64,000 bases of DNA, taken from positions 2,728,001 to 2,792,000 of the forward strand of contig NC_013037.1 of the NCBI RefSeq assembly GCF_000023125.1, written 5' to 3'. Each line of letters starts with the position of its first letter. Position 1 is the stretch's first letter. Source of the DNA: Dyadobacter fermentans DSM 18053 (GTDB lineage: Bacteria; Bacteroidota; Bacteroidia; Cytophagales; Spirosomataceae). Positions 54,309-61,786 of this stretch are shown piece by piece. The notes beneath the pieces are model-generated. The model was not told the DNA's origin, made no database searches, and saw only the letters and a program-made list of their open reading frames with translations. Position numbers and translations under genes: made by a program.

Positions 54309-57300
54309 TTAAAGGCTCAGGTTAAGTCCGGCCGTAAAGGATTTCATCGTAGGGTACTGTCCGCGCCCCGACCCGGTGGTCTCGGGGTCCCATCCACCCC
54401 ATCTGGAAAATAGTACCGGGTTTTTGGCACTCACATAAACCTGCAACCTGCTCATTTTGAGTCGTTCGGTTATTGCCTTGCCAAATTCGTAGGACAACGA
54501 CACATCCTGCACGCGCAGGAACGTCGTACTTTGCAGCCAGGCAATGCCGTACGAGTTCTGGTAGTCCATGGAGCTGTATTTGTTGGTAGGGTTTTCAGGG
54601 GTCCACCAGTCAATGTATTTGTCCCGCACGCGGTAAGTGAAGCTCGATGCCGGGTTGTAGATGCTTGCATTGTTGCGCATTCCGCCTACTGAGCCGCTGA
54701 GCTGTACAAACAGGCCCAGCCCTTTGTACCGCAGGTTTGTACTGATCCCATAGGTGAATTTCGGAACATTGTACCCGATAATGGAGCGGTCCGCGTCCGG
54801 GGTAATACTGCCGTCGCCGTTGAGGTCTTTGAGCTTGAAATCGCCGGGTCGGAAGCCGGCGGGTATCTCCTCGCCGATCTGCCACACGCCGTCCACCTCG
54901 TAGTTATAATACGCTCCTACCGACTTGCCGATAAACCAGTTGTTGCTGATATCGTCCATTTCGCGTCCCGAGGCGTCTTTTTTCCCGTACAGCTTCGTGA
55001 TTTTATTCACATTGCGGGCCATGTTCAAAGAGGTGGTCCATTCGAAATCCCGCTTACGGATATTGACGGTATTCACCACAATCTCGATACCCTTGTTGTT
55101 CACCGCACCCAGGTTGGACAACACGCTGGAAAAGCCGTTGAGCGTAGGAATGGTGCGCGATACGAGCAAGTCTTTCGTGTCGGAGTTATACAGGTTCAGG
55201 TTACCGGAAATGCGATTTTTGAATAATTCAAAATCAACACCCAGGTTGGCCGAATAGGTGCTTTCCCATTTCAGGTTTTCGTTGCCCATGCTTGTTTTGG
55301 CAATGCCGTACGCCGTGGCGCCCCCGAAAAGATAATTGTAGCCTGTGCCGGGCTCAATCCTGCTGAGGGACTGGTAGCGGTTGATCCCCTGGTTGCCGTT
55401 CACACCGTAGGAAAACCGGACTTTGAGGAAGTCTATCGCCCTTACATTTTTCAGGAATGCCTCATCGGAGATCACCCAGCCGAGCGCCATGGAAGGGAAG
55501 AATGCAAATTTGTGATTGACGCTGAACACGGAAGCGCCGTCGCGTCGCCCGGTGAGCGTGAGCAGGTATCTGTCCTTGTATTTGTAGTTCAGCCTGGCCA
55601 TCATCGCAATTGCCCGGTAATCCGAATAGGAGGCATTGGAGATCTGGTTTTCCCCGAGGCTCAGGCTGTAATAGGTAAGCACGTCAGTAGGAAAGGTGTT
55701 GGCACTGGCGGTTACGGTATTGTCATGTGCGTAGTTGTAGTTATAAAGAAATGTAGCGTCGATATGGTGATGGGTGCCAAATGCACGGTTGTATTTCACC
55801 AGGTTTTCGAGGTACATGTCCTGCGATTCGAAAGTCATGTCGCTTGCGCTGGACACCCGGTTGAGGCCGCCCGCATTGAACGCCGGTGTGAAATTGAATT
55901 CCTTCCGGCTGATGATGTTGTTGGAATACGTGAACCGGTAACTAAGTCCCGGCACAAACGGCACGTTGACTTCCCCATAAAAGATGCCGAACAGGTCCTT
56001 GCGGTGATTGGTAAGCAGGTTCAGCGTGGGCAGCAATGGATTGGCCACCAGCCCGTCCGTCATCGGGATCGGGTTCAGGACGGTTTGAGCCGAGTCGAGA
56101 TACCACCTCGCATAAGGACTGAGCTGAAAGGCGGCGCCCAGGTTGGCCGGCGAATCGGAAACATCCACAAAAGAGAATGAGGAGTTTGTCCCGAATTTGA
56201 GCCAGTCGGTAATATTCGTTTCCAGATTCAGGCGCAGGGAGGCGCGTTTGAACTGATCGCCCATTACCTTACCCTGCTGATCCGTCCAGCTGCCCGCCAG
56301 GTAATAGCTCGTTTTGGCTGTTTTTGCCCCGATATTCAAATTATAACTCTGAATGGGAGCACGCTGGGAGATTTTCTCAATGGCGTCGATCGTCCGTCCG
56401 TTCTCGAAATTCTCGATTTCATCCGTATTCAGATACTGGGCCGGCCGGCTCAGGTCGGGCTGAGGTGCGACGCCCCTGAATGCCAGGGTTTTCTGATAGT
56501 TCAAACGCTTCTGAATGTACTGCTCCGGCGTTTCCATGTCCATCGACATCAGGAAATCCTGCACGCCGGCGTAGCTGTTAAACTGGATCGTTGGCTTTTC
56601 CGTAGTTCCTTTTTTGGTGGTGATCAAAATCACCCCGTTAGCCGCTTTTGCTCCAAAAATGGCGGCCGAACTCGCATCTTTGAGCACGTCAATCGATGCG
56701 ATGTCGTTGGGGTTCAGGTTGCCGAGCTGGCCACTGTAAATAATGCCGTCCACGACGATCAATGCGGCATTGTTCGCGGTCAGCGAGTTTTGTCCGCGAA
56801 TGGAAATCTCGTTGCCCGATCCGGCATTACCGCCCGCGCTGATGCTCACCCCCGGTACCGTCCCGCGCAGCGCCTGAATGACGTTCGTGTTGGGTAATGT
56901 TTCGTTTTTCGTGTTGTCCACGCTGGAAACCGCCCCGGTAAGGTCGCGCTTCTTCTGCGTGCCATAACCGATCACGACCACTTCTTCCAATGCCTTCTCG
57001 TCCGTCGCCAGCAATACGTCCAGCACTTCGCGGTTGCCCACTTCGAGCTCCTGGGCAATGTAACCTACGAAACTGAATATCAGCACGGGATTATCGGCCT
57101 GTAATTCAAGGTGATAGTTCCCATTTTCGTCGGTAATGGTACCGTTACTCGTTCCTTTTATCACCACGCTGACGCCGGGCAGCCCCTGGCCGTCCTTATC
57201 CGTCACCCTCCCCTTCACCGGGACGCGGGTACTGGCTTCGGGCGAAGCGGCCGCTCGTTCGGTGAGGATGATACTTTTACCTTCCTGCCTGAAAACCAAG

Positions 57301-57650
57301 CTCGTACGCTCCAGCATTATTTCCAGCGTACGGTGAACGGTACGCGTTTCCTTTCGCATGGTAATGTTGCCGAAGGGTGCAACGGATTTGGAAAGATAGA
57401 AGAAATTGTACTTCGATTCCCGTTGAAGCGCTTGCAGCGCTTCCTTCAAAGACGACTTTTCCAGGCCGATGGTGACATTGGTTTCGCGGATGTCCTGCGC
57501 ACCGCTTACCCCTGCCAGCAGCAGTTGCGTCGCCAGGATGAGAACGCCCATACCATACACACTGATCTTCATGAGGTTGCAAAGATATCGACACAATATC
57601 TGTCGCCGTAAGGCCACAGTTCTCCTGCCTACGGATATAGGTTTTTTCAT
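54309..57650 (-). CDS. SusC/RagA-family TonB-dependent receptor with STN domain (locus B)
   Basis: About 1113 residues. Long N-terminus with a hydrophobic signal at about 30-50 (GMGVLILATQLLLAGVSGAQ), STN domain (about 55-120: SLKEALQALQRESKYNFFYL), carboxypeptidase-regulatory-like domain (about 140-225), signature LEEVVVIGYGTQKKRD, plug (IDVLKDASSAAIFGAKAAN) and barrel ending FTAGLNLSL. Start ATG 57650 (MKKPI) parallels the MKK starts of the STN-SusC genes in loci A and C; a later ATG at 57572 (MKISV) is an alternative. Signals through the FecR and sigma encoded upstream. Confidence 0.95.
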   Translation of the reverse strand: MKKPISVGRRTVALRRQILCRYLCNLMKISVYGMGVLILATQLLLAGVSGAQDIRETNVTIGLEKSSLKEALQALQRESKYNFFYLSKSVAPFGNITMRKETRTVHRTLEIMLERTSLVFRQEGKSIILTERAAASPEASTRVPVKGRVTDKDGQGLPGVSVVIKGTSNGTITDENGNYHLELQADNPVLIFSFVGYIAQELEVGNREVLDVLLATDEKALEEVVVIGYGTQKKRDLTGAVSSVDNTKNETLPNTNVIQALRGTVPGVSISAGGNAGSGNEISIRGQNSLTANNAALIVVDGIIYSGQLGNLNPNDIASIDVLKDASSAAIFGAKAANGVILITTKKGTTEKPTIQFNSYAGVQDFLMSMDMETPEQYIQKRLNYQKTLAFRGVAPQPDLSRPAQYLNTDEIENFENGRTIDAIEKISQRAPIQSYNLNIGAKTAKTSYYLAGSWTDQQGKVMGDQFKRASLRLNLETNITDWLKFGTNSSFSFVDVSDSPANLGAAFQLSPYARWYLDSAQTVLNPIPMTDGLVANPLLPTLNLLTNHRKDLFGIFYGEVNVPFVPGLSYRFTYSNNIISRKEFNFTPAFNAGGLNRVSSASDMTFESQDMYLENLVKYNRAFGTHHHIDATFLYNYNYAHDNTVTASANTFPTDVLTYYSLSLGENQISNASYSDYRAIAMMARLNYKYKDRYLLTLTGRRDGASVFSVNHKFAFFPSMALGWVISDEAFLKNVRAIDFLKVRFSYGVNGNQGINRYQSLSRIEPGTGYNYLFGGATAYGIAKTSMGNENLKWESTYSANLGVDFELFKNRISGNLNLYNSDTKDLLVSRTIPTLNGFSSVLSNLGAVNNKGIEIVVNTVNIRKRDFEWTTSLNMARNVNKITKLYGKKDASGREMDDISNNWFIGKSVGAYYNYEVDGVWQIGEEIPAGFRPGDFKLKDLNGDGSITPDADRSIIGYNVPKFTYGISTNLRYKGLGLFVQLSGSVGGMRNNASIYNPASSFTYRVRDKYIDWWTPENPTNKYSSMDYQNSYGIAWLQSTTFLRVQDVSLSYEFGKAITERLKMSRLQVYVSAKNPVLFSRWGGWDPETTGSGRGQYPTMKSFTAGLNLSL

Positions 57651-57696
57651 ATATTTGTACTGTCTAGAAATTTGTTTTACGGGTTTTCTATTCAAA

Positions 57697-57726
57697 GCTC
57701 CCTATCGCTGTCCAAGGCCGGGGAGC
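57697..57726 (-). promoter_or_regulatory. Structured leader between fecR and susC (locus B)
   Basis: On the minus strand A5 (57731-57727) precedes GCTCCC (57726-57721) and the complementary GGGAGC (57702-57697), 46 nt before the SusC ATG. The beginning GCTCCCCGG is shared with locus A. A weaker stem (TTCGGG and CCCGGAA) lies just upstream, in the place of hairpin 1 of loci A and C. The CCCTAAACCCT and TATGnCATA elements of A and C are absent here. Confidence 0.4.
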
Positions 57727-57809
57727 TTTTTCATATCTATTCCGGGAGCTAAGGCGCACGGCCCGAATGGATGGAGTTCTGTTTCATAAGCATTTGGTTA
57801 TCAGTTATA

Positions 57810-58817
57810 TCAATTACATCCCTCGCCGCTGAGCGTCAGTTCGCCGCCTGCCATCGCGAATTTCGTGTTGCTGGTCATCGAAAGCACCCTGAAAACTTCT
57901 TCCAGCGTTTCGGTACCGGCAAACCGTCCGGTAATGAGGCATTTCCGTAATTCCGGGTTCTGAAAGCCGATTTTCACCCCGTACCGCGTTTCCAGCATTT
58001 CCGCCAGGGTCCCGAAAGGAATGTCCTGAAAGATCATATCAGCCTGCACCCAGGCGGTCAGCTCTTCCGATTTCACCACCTTTTCGTCTGTAACCGCCGT
58101 GCGGGTGTCATAGGTCATTTGCTGGTTCGCGGTCAGCAGCACTGTCTTTTTGTGGCCGTCGTCCACGCTCACCTTGCCCCGGGTCACGGTCACTACCACC
58201 TCCGCCTTGTTCGGAAGGGCTTTGATGCTGAATGCCGTTCCGAGTACGGTTGTCCTGATTTTCCCGGTTTTAATGACGAAGGACACCGGCCTTCGGCCTT
58301 GCGGATTCTGGTGCACCACATCAAAAAATGCTTCTCCGATGAGCGTCACCTCCCTCGTTTTCTGGTTGAAATCGCGGTTGTATTCGATGCGGGCATCCCC
58401 GTGCAATACCACCCGGCTGCCGTCGGGAAGCACCACAAAGCGGGTCTGGTCTTTGGCCGACACGTGCGTCACCTTAGCCGCAACGGACCGTTCTGCCGTG
58501 GAATGCTGATTTTTTACCAGGAAAAACCCCCAGGCAGCCCCGAGCACAACGAACACGGCCGCCGCGGCCCGCCAAAACAAGCCACCCGACAGCATGCGCG
58601 ACTTCGCCGGCGCAGCGACAGTCCGTTTCCTGATATTTCCTTTCATGCGTTGCTGCACATCGGCAAGCTCCTCAGGCGACAGTTCCGACAACCGGTCGAA
58701 TTTCCCCGCGAAAAGTTCATAGTATTTTTCGACCATGTCGGATTCGTCCTCATCCGCTTTCCCGGCAAGGTATTTCCCTACGATCGACCTAAACTTTCTC
58801 CTGTTTTCACTTGGCAT
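57810..58817 (-). CDS. FecR-family anti-sigma factor / signal transducer (locus B)
   Basis: 335 residues. Cytoplasmic part 1-78, membrane span about 80-102 (FWRAAAAVFVVLGAAWGFFLV), periplasmic FecR domain (about 120-235: VLPDGSRVVLHGDARIEYN, GEAFFDVVHQN, VLGTAFSIKA) and a C-terminal DUF4974 domain (about 262-330: FQDIPFGTLAEMLETRYGVK). It should hold the locus B sigma factor until the SusC STN domain signals. The sigma gene is 102 nt upstream. Confidence 0.93.
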   Translation of the reverse strand: MPSENRRKFRSIVGKYLAGKADEDESDMVEKYYELFAGKFDRLSELSPEELADVQQRMKGNIRKRTVAAPAKSRMLSGGLFWRAAAAVFVVLGAAWGFFLVKNQHSTAERSVAAKVTHVSAKDQTRFVVLPDGSRVVLHGDARIEYNRDFNQKTREVTLIGEAFFDVVHQNPQGRRPVSFVIKTGKIRTTVLGTAFSIKALPNKAEVVVTVTRGKVSVDDGHKKTVLLTANQQMTYDTRTAVTDEKVVKSEELTAWVQADMIFQDIPFGTLAEMLETRYGVKIGFQNPELRKCLITGRFAGTETLEEVFRVLSMTSNTKFAMAGGELTLSGEGCN

Positions 58818-58919
58818 GTTTATAGAATGCTTGTTTATCTACCAGTTGAGAAATTCCGGTAAAAGTCCCAGGCAAGCGCCGATTTTTTTTACTTTTTTTT
58901 CGGCAAGAAGGATAAATGG

Positions 58920-59495
58920 CTATTGCAGAAGCCAGTACAGGGCGACGGTCAGGAGCCTGCCGATGCTTTCCCGCAGGCTTTGCTGAGAAGTAAGAAGCTG
59001 GTTTTGAACCGTTTTTCTCGAAATATCGAGCAGGTTTGCTATTTCAATGGTGGACAGGCCTTCCAGATAACGTAACCTGAAAATCTCCCGCCGTTTTTCG
59101 GGCAGCGTTTCCAGCCACAGCCGGATGCCCGACAGCAGTTCTTCCCGGAGATAGTCGGAGTCGGCGGCGTCGTGGGAAAGCGCCATGTAATCAAGCGGCT
59201 CCTCGAATGCAGGCAGGTTTTTCCGCTTGTGATAGACTGCGAAAACCTGGTACCTGACAGCGCTGAGCAAATATCCGTGCAGGTTATCTATTTGCCGCAC
59301 CTCCCTTTTTTTCCAGAGATCAACAAATACGTCCTGGACAATCTCTTCGCTATCAGAAGAATTGTTGAGCCTTTTATAGGCTTCATTATATAATCTTTTC
59401 CAATAGCGCTCGTAAATCAAGTCGAATGCCGACTCCGAACCATTCACGATCATGGCTATCAGGTCATCGTCCGCAGTGTTTTCGTTGATATGCAT
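58920..59495 (-). CDS. ECF RNA polymerase sigma factor (locus B)
   Basis: About 191 residues. Region 2: FDLIYERYWKRLYNEAYKRL and SEEIVQDVFVDLWKKRE. Region 4: LETLPEKRREIFRLRYLEGL and the helix-turn-helix STIEIANLLDISRKTVQNQL. Start ATG 59495 (MHINENTADD); the in-frame upstream stretch is AT-rich and unlikely to be coding. Divergent from the sigma gene of locus C. Confidence 0.92.
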   Translation of the reverse strand: MHINENTADDDLIAMIVNGSESAFDLIYERYWKRLYNEAYKRLNNSSDSEEIVQDVFVDLWKKREVRQIDNLHGYLLSAVRYQVFAVYHKRKNLPAFEEPLDYMALSHDAADSDYLREELLSGIRLWLETLPEKRREIFRLRYLEGLSTIEIANLLDISRKTVQNQLLTSQQSLRESIGRLLTVALYWLLQ

Positions 59496-59810
59496 TCGGG
59501 AGGTGTCGAGTTTTACAAAGTAAAAATAACAAAAAAATAAAGAAGTTATATCCAATTTTTTACTGACAATCCAACGGACGAAGTGATAGGCTTGGAAAAA
59601 ATGCCAAACCCGAAAGTAACGATTATTATTATACGTCATTCCAATTATTTGGCATTGCCTGCATTGTGAACAGTACCCGACGCTGCTGGCGGCGAAGCAA
59701 TTCGGAAACAGGCCGCATTTGCATTTAGCACTTTAAATGGCATTATTTGCATATTTATAACTATATTCAGGTTTTTGTTGGTTTGAATAATTGGTTTTTT
59801 CTGCCGCGTG
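59496..59810. promoter_or_regulatory. Divergent promoter region of two ECF sigma genes
   Basis: AT-rich 315-nt spacer. It holds a perfect 9-bp inverted repeat AATGCCAAA (59600-59608) / TTTGGCATT (59648-59656) with a 39-nt gap, and TTACTTTG on the minus strand (59523-59516), one base off the -7 consensus and 21 nt before the locus B sigma start. No exact TAnnTTTG box is visible towards locus C. No gene seen here. Confidence 0.4.
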
Positions 59811-60392
59811 ATGCAAGAGATTTTAACGAATGATGCTGAATTGCTCCAACTCCTGCGGTTGGGCGACCGGGCTGCATTCGAAGAAATTTATAACCGCTAC
59901 CGGATCAGGATGTACCGCGCTGCGCTCAGCAAAGTCGGGACGAGTGAAAATGCGATGGAGATCGTGCAGGAGATATTTCTGGACTTGTGGCTGCGGCGGG
60001 ACCAGGTTGTGATCGAAGACCTGGAACGATATCTTTTCTCTGCCACCAAGTACAAGGTCCTCGATTTTTATAAAAAGGAATTTACCCGCAAGCAATATGC
60101 CGAATCGGTCCAGGTGACGGGGCCGGGCAAATCGTACGATACCGACGAAACGATTGCCTATAACGAGCTGTCGAGGTCCATTGTCGCATGCATCGAACAG
60201 CTTCCTGAAAAAACCCGCGTCATTTTCGACCTGAACCGCATACAAGGCAAGAGCGCCGACGAAATTTCCGGCGTCCTCGGCATTCCGCTGCGCACCGTCG
60301 AATACCACATTACCCAGAGCCTGAAAGCGCTCCGCTTCTCGCTGCGCGATTACCTTCTTACCCTGATCGTTACGCTCGGCCCCTGGTGGTAG
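59811..60392 (+). CDS. ECF RNA polymerase sigma factor (locus C)
   Basis: 193 residues. Region 2: FEEIYNRYRIRMYRAALSKV and AMEIVQEIFLDLWLRRDQ. Region 4: IEQLPEKTRVIFDLNRIQGK and the helix-turn-helix SADEISGVLGIPLRTVEYHI. ATG 59811 is preferred over the GTG one codon earlier. Its FecR partner starts 156 nt downstream, and it is divergent from locus B. Confidence 0.93.
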   Translation: MQEILTNDAELLQLLRLGDRAAFEEIYNRYRIRMYRAALSKVGTSENAMEIVQEIFLDLWLRRDQVVIEDLERYLFSATKYKVLDFYKKEFTRKQYAESVQVTGPGKSYDTDETIAYNELSRSIVACIEQLPEKTRVIFDLNRIQGKSADEISGVLGIPLRTVEYHITQSLKALRFSLRDYLLTLIVTLGPWW

Positions 60393-60548
60393 GCCGAATC
60401 CCTGCACTGTGACGAATCCAATATTTTCTTCTTAAAACGCTGCATTATTTATAAACTTTCAAAGATTTTATAAAAGCTTTTGCGGTGTTTGGCGGGTCGT
60501 TCTACTTGATTTTAGGACAGACTAATCCCCGACAATTCCCCTGACATA

Positions 60549-61604
60549 ATGATCAAAAATATTAAAGGTTTTCTCCGGCTGCTGGACCGTTACCAGAGAA
60601 ATCTGGCGGGCCCCGAAGAAAAGAAAACGATGGATATGTGGTATGATTCAATCGATTATACCGCAGAAAACCATCATGTGGCAGACGAGCATGAGGCCGA
60701 CAAAGCGATGTGGTCGACGATCAGCAGCCGAATGGACCAGCCGTCCGAAGCGGAACACCGGCTTCCGGCGCGGGCGTGGGTGCGCAACTTCTACTTCCGG
60801 CTTGCCGCCGCGTGCGTTCTGTTTGTACTCGGGCTCATCGGCTACCGGTTCGCATTCGACGACGCCGAGCAGATCGCCGGGGTGAAGAACGAGCTGATCG
60901 AGCACATGAGCCAGGTAACCAACAAAGGGACGGATAGGAAGCGCTTTACATTGCCCGACGGCAGCCGCGTCACCCTGGAACCCGGCGCGACGCTCTACTA
61001 CCCCGCCGAATTTGCCCAAAACCAGCGCGACGTTTTTTTGAAAGGCGATGTGTTTTTCGATATCGCGCATGACAAATCGCGGCCTTTTTACGTGCATGCC
61101 AACAATATCGTGACCAAGGTGCTCGGCACCAGCTTCACGATCAGGGAAAACAAATCGACCAACGCGATTGAAGTGGCCGTTATGACGGGCGTGGTGGAGG
61201 TAAAGCAGGTCGATACCGAACCGCGTGCCGAACAGCAGGAACAGAAAGTAGTTTTGACCCAAAATAAAAAGGCGACCTTCTACCCCGAGGAAGAAAAACT
61301 GGTGACGGGCCTCGTGGAACAGCCGAAGGTGATCCTCGAAAAATCGGGGCAAATGCCTAAAATCGTTTTCAACTACATTGAAAAACCATTGCCCGACATT
61401 GTGAAGGTCCTGGAAGAAGCCTACGGCGTGAAGATCGCGATCGGCAATGAAAATCTGCGGAATTGCATTATCACGGCCGATTTGTCGCAGGAATCCACGC
61501 TGTTCAACCAGCTGGAAATCCTTTGCGAGAGTATTGATGCCCATTACCAGCTGAGCAACGACCAGGTAACCGTATCTGGAAAAGGATGTGAACCCACAAA
61601 ATAG
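60549..61604 (+). CDS. FecR-family anti-sigma factor / signal transducer (locus C)
   Basis: 351 residues. Cytoplasmic part 1-80, membrane span about 82-100 (YFRLAAACVLFVLGLIGY), periplasmic FecR domain (about 125-235: LPDGSRVTLEPGATLYYP, GDVFFDIAHDKSRPF, VLGTSFTIREN) and C-terminal DUF4974 domain (about 277-345: EKPLPDIVKVLEEAYGVKI). It lies between the sigma factor and the STN-SusC of the same cassette. Confidence 0.93.
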   Translation: MIKNIKGFLRLLDRYQRNLAGPEEKKTMDMWYDSIDYTAENHHVADEHEADKAMWSTISSRMDQPSEAEHRLPARAWVRNFYFRLAAACVLFVLGLIGYRFAFDDAEQIAGVKNELIEHMSQVTNKGTDRKRFTLPDGSRVTLEPGATLYYPAEFAQNQRDVFLKGDVFFDIAHDKSRPFYVHANNIVTKVLGTSFTIRENKSTNAIEVAVMTGVVEVKQVDTEPRAEQQEQKVVLTQNKKATFYPEEEKLVTGLVEQPKVILEKSGQMPKIVFNYIEKPLPDIVKVLEEAYGVKIAIGNENLRNCIITADLSQESTLFNQLEILCESIDAHYQLSNDQVTVSGKGCEPTK

Positions 61605-61611
61605 CTATCAA

Positions 61612-61745
61612 CCCTAAACCCTCCTCATGCCTATGTCATAGTGTACGATCAAAAGCAAAAAAAGCCGAAGATGCTGGAAACATCTTTCGGCTTTCTCCCA
61701 AACCGCCTGGAAGCGGACATTCATCTGGAAAATGAATGATGGGAG
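61612..61745 (+). promoter_or_regulatory. Structured leader between fecR and susC (locus C)
   Basis: In order: CCCTAAACCCT (61612-61622), near-palindrome TATGTCATA (61632-61640), A7 (61657-61663), hairpin 1 (61664-61673 with 61681-61691, loop CTGGAAA). Then comes an outer stem CTCCC (61695-61699) / GGGAG (61741-61745) enclosing hairpin 2 (CCGC 61703-61706 with GCGG 61713-61716, loop CTGGAA) and hairpin 3 (CATTCAT 61718-61724 with 61732-61738, loop CTGGAAA). The last arm is 41 nt before the SusC ATG. The three-way-junction shape and three identical loops suggest a regulatory RNA with repeated binding sites; that reading is inference. Confidence 0.55.
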
Positions 61746-61786
61746 TTGTAAATCACCGTGTTAAGAGATCTAACAATCGCAAATCA

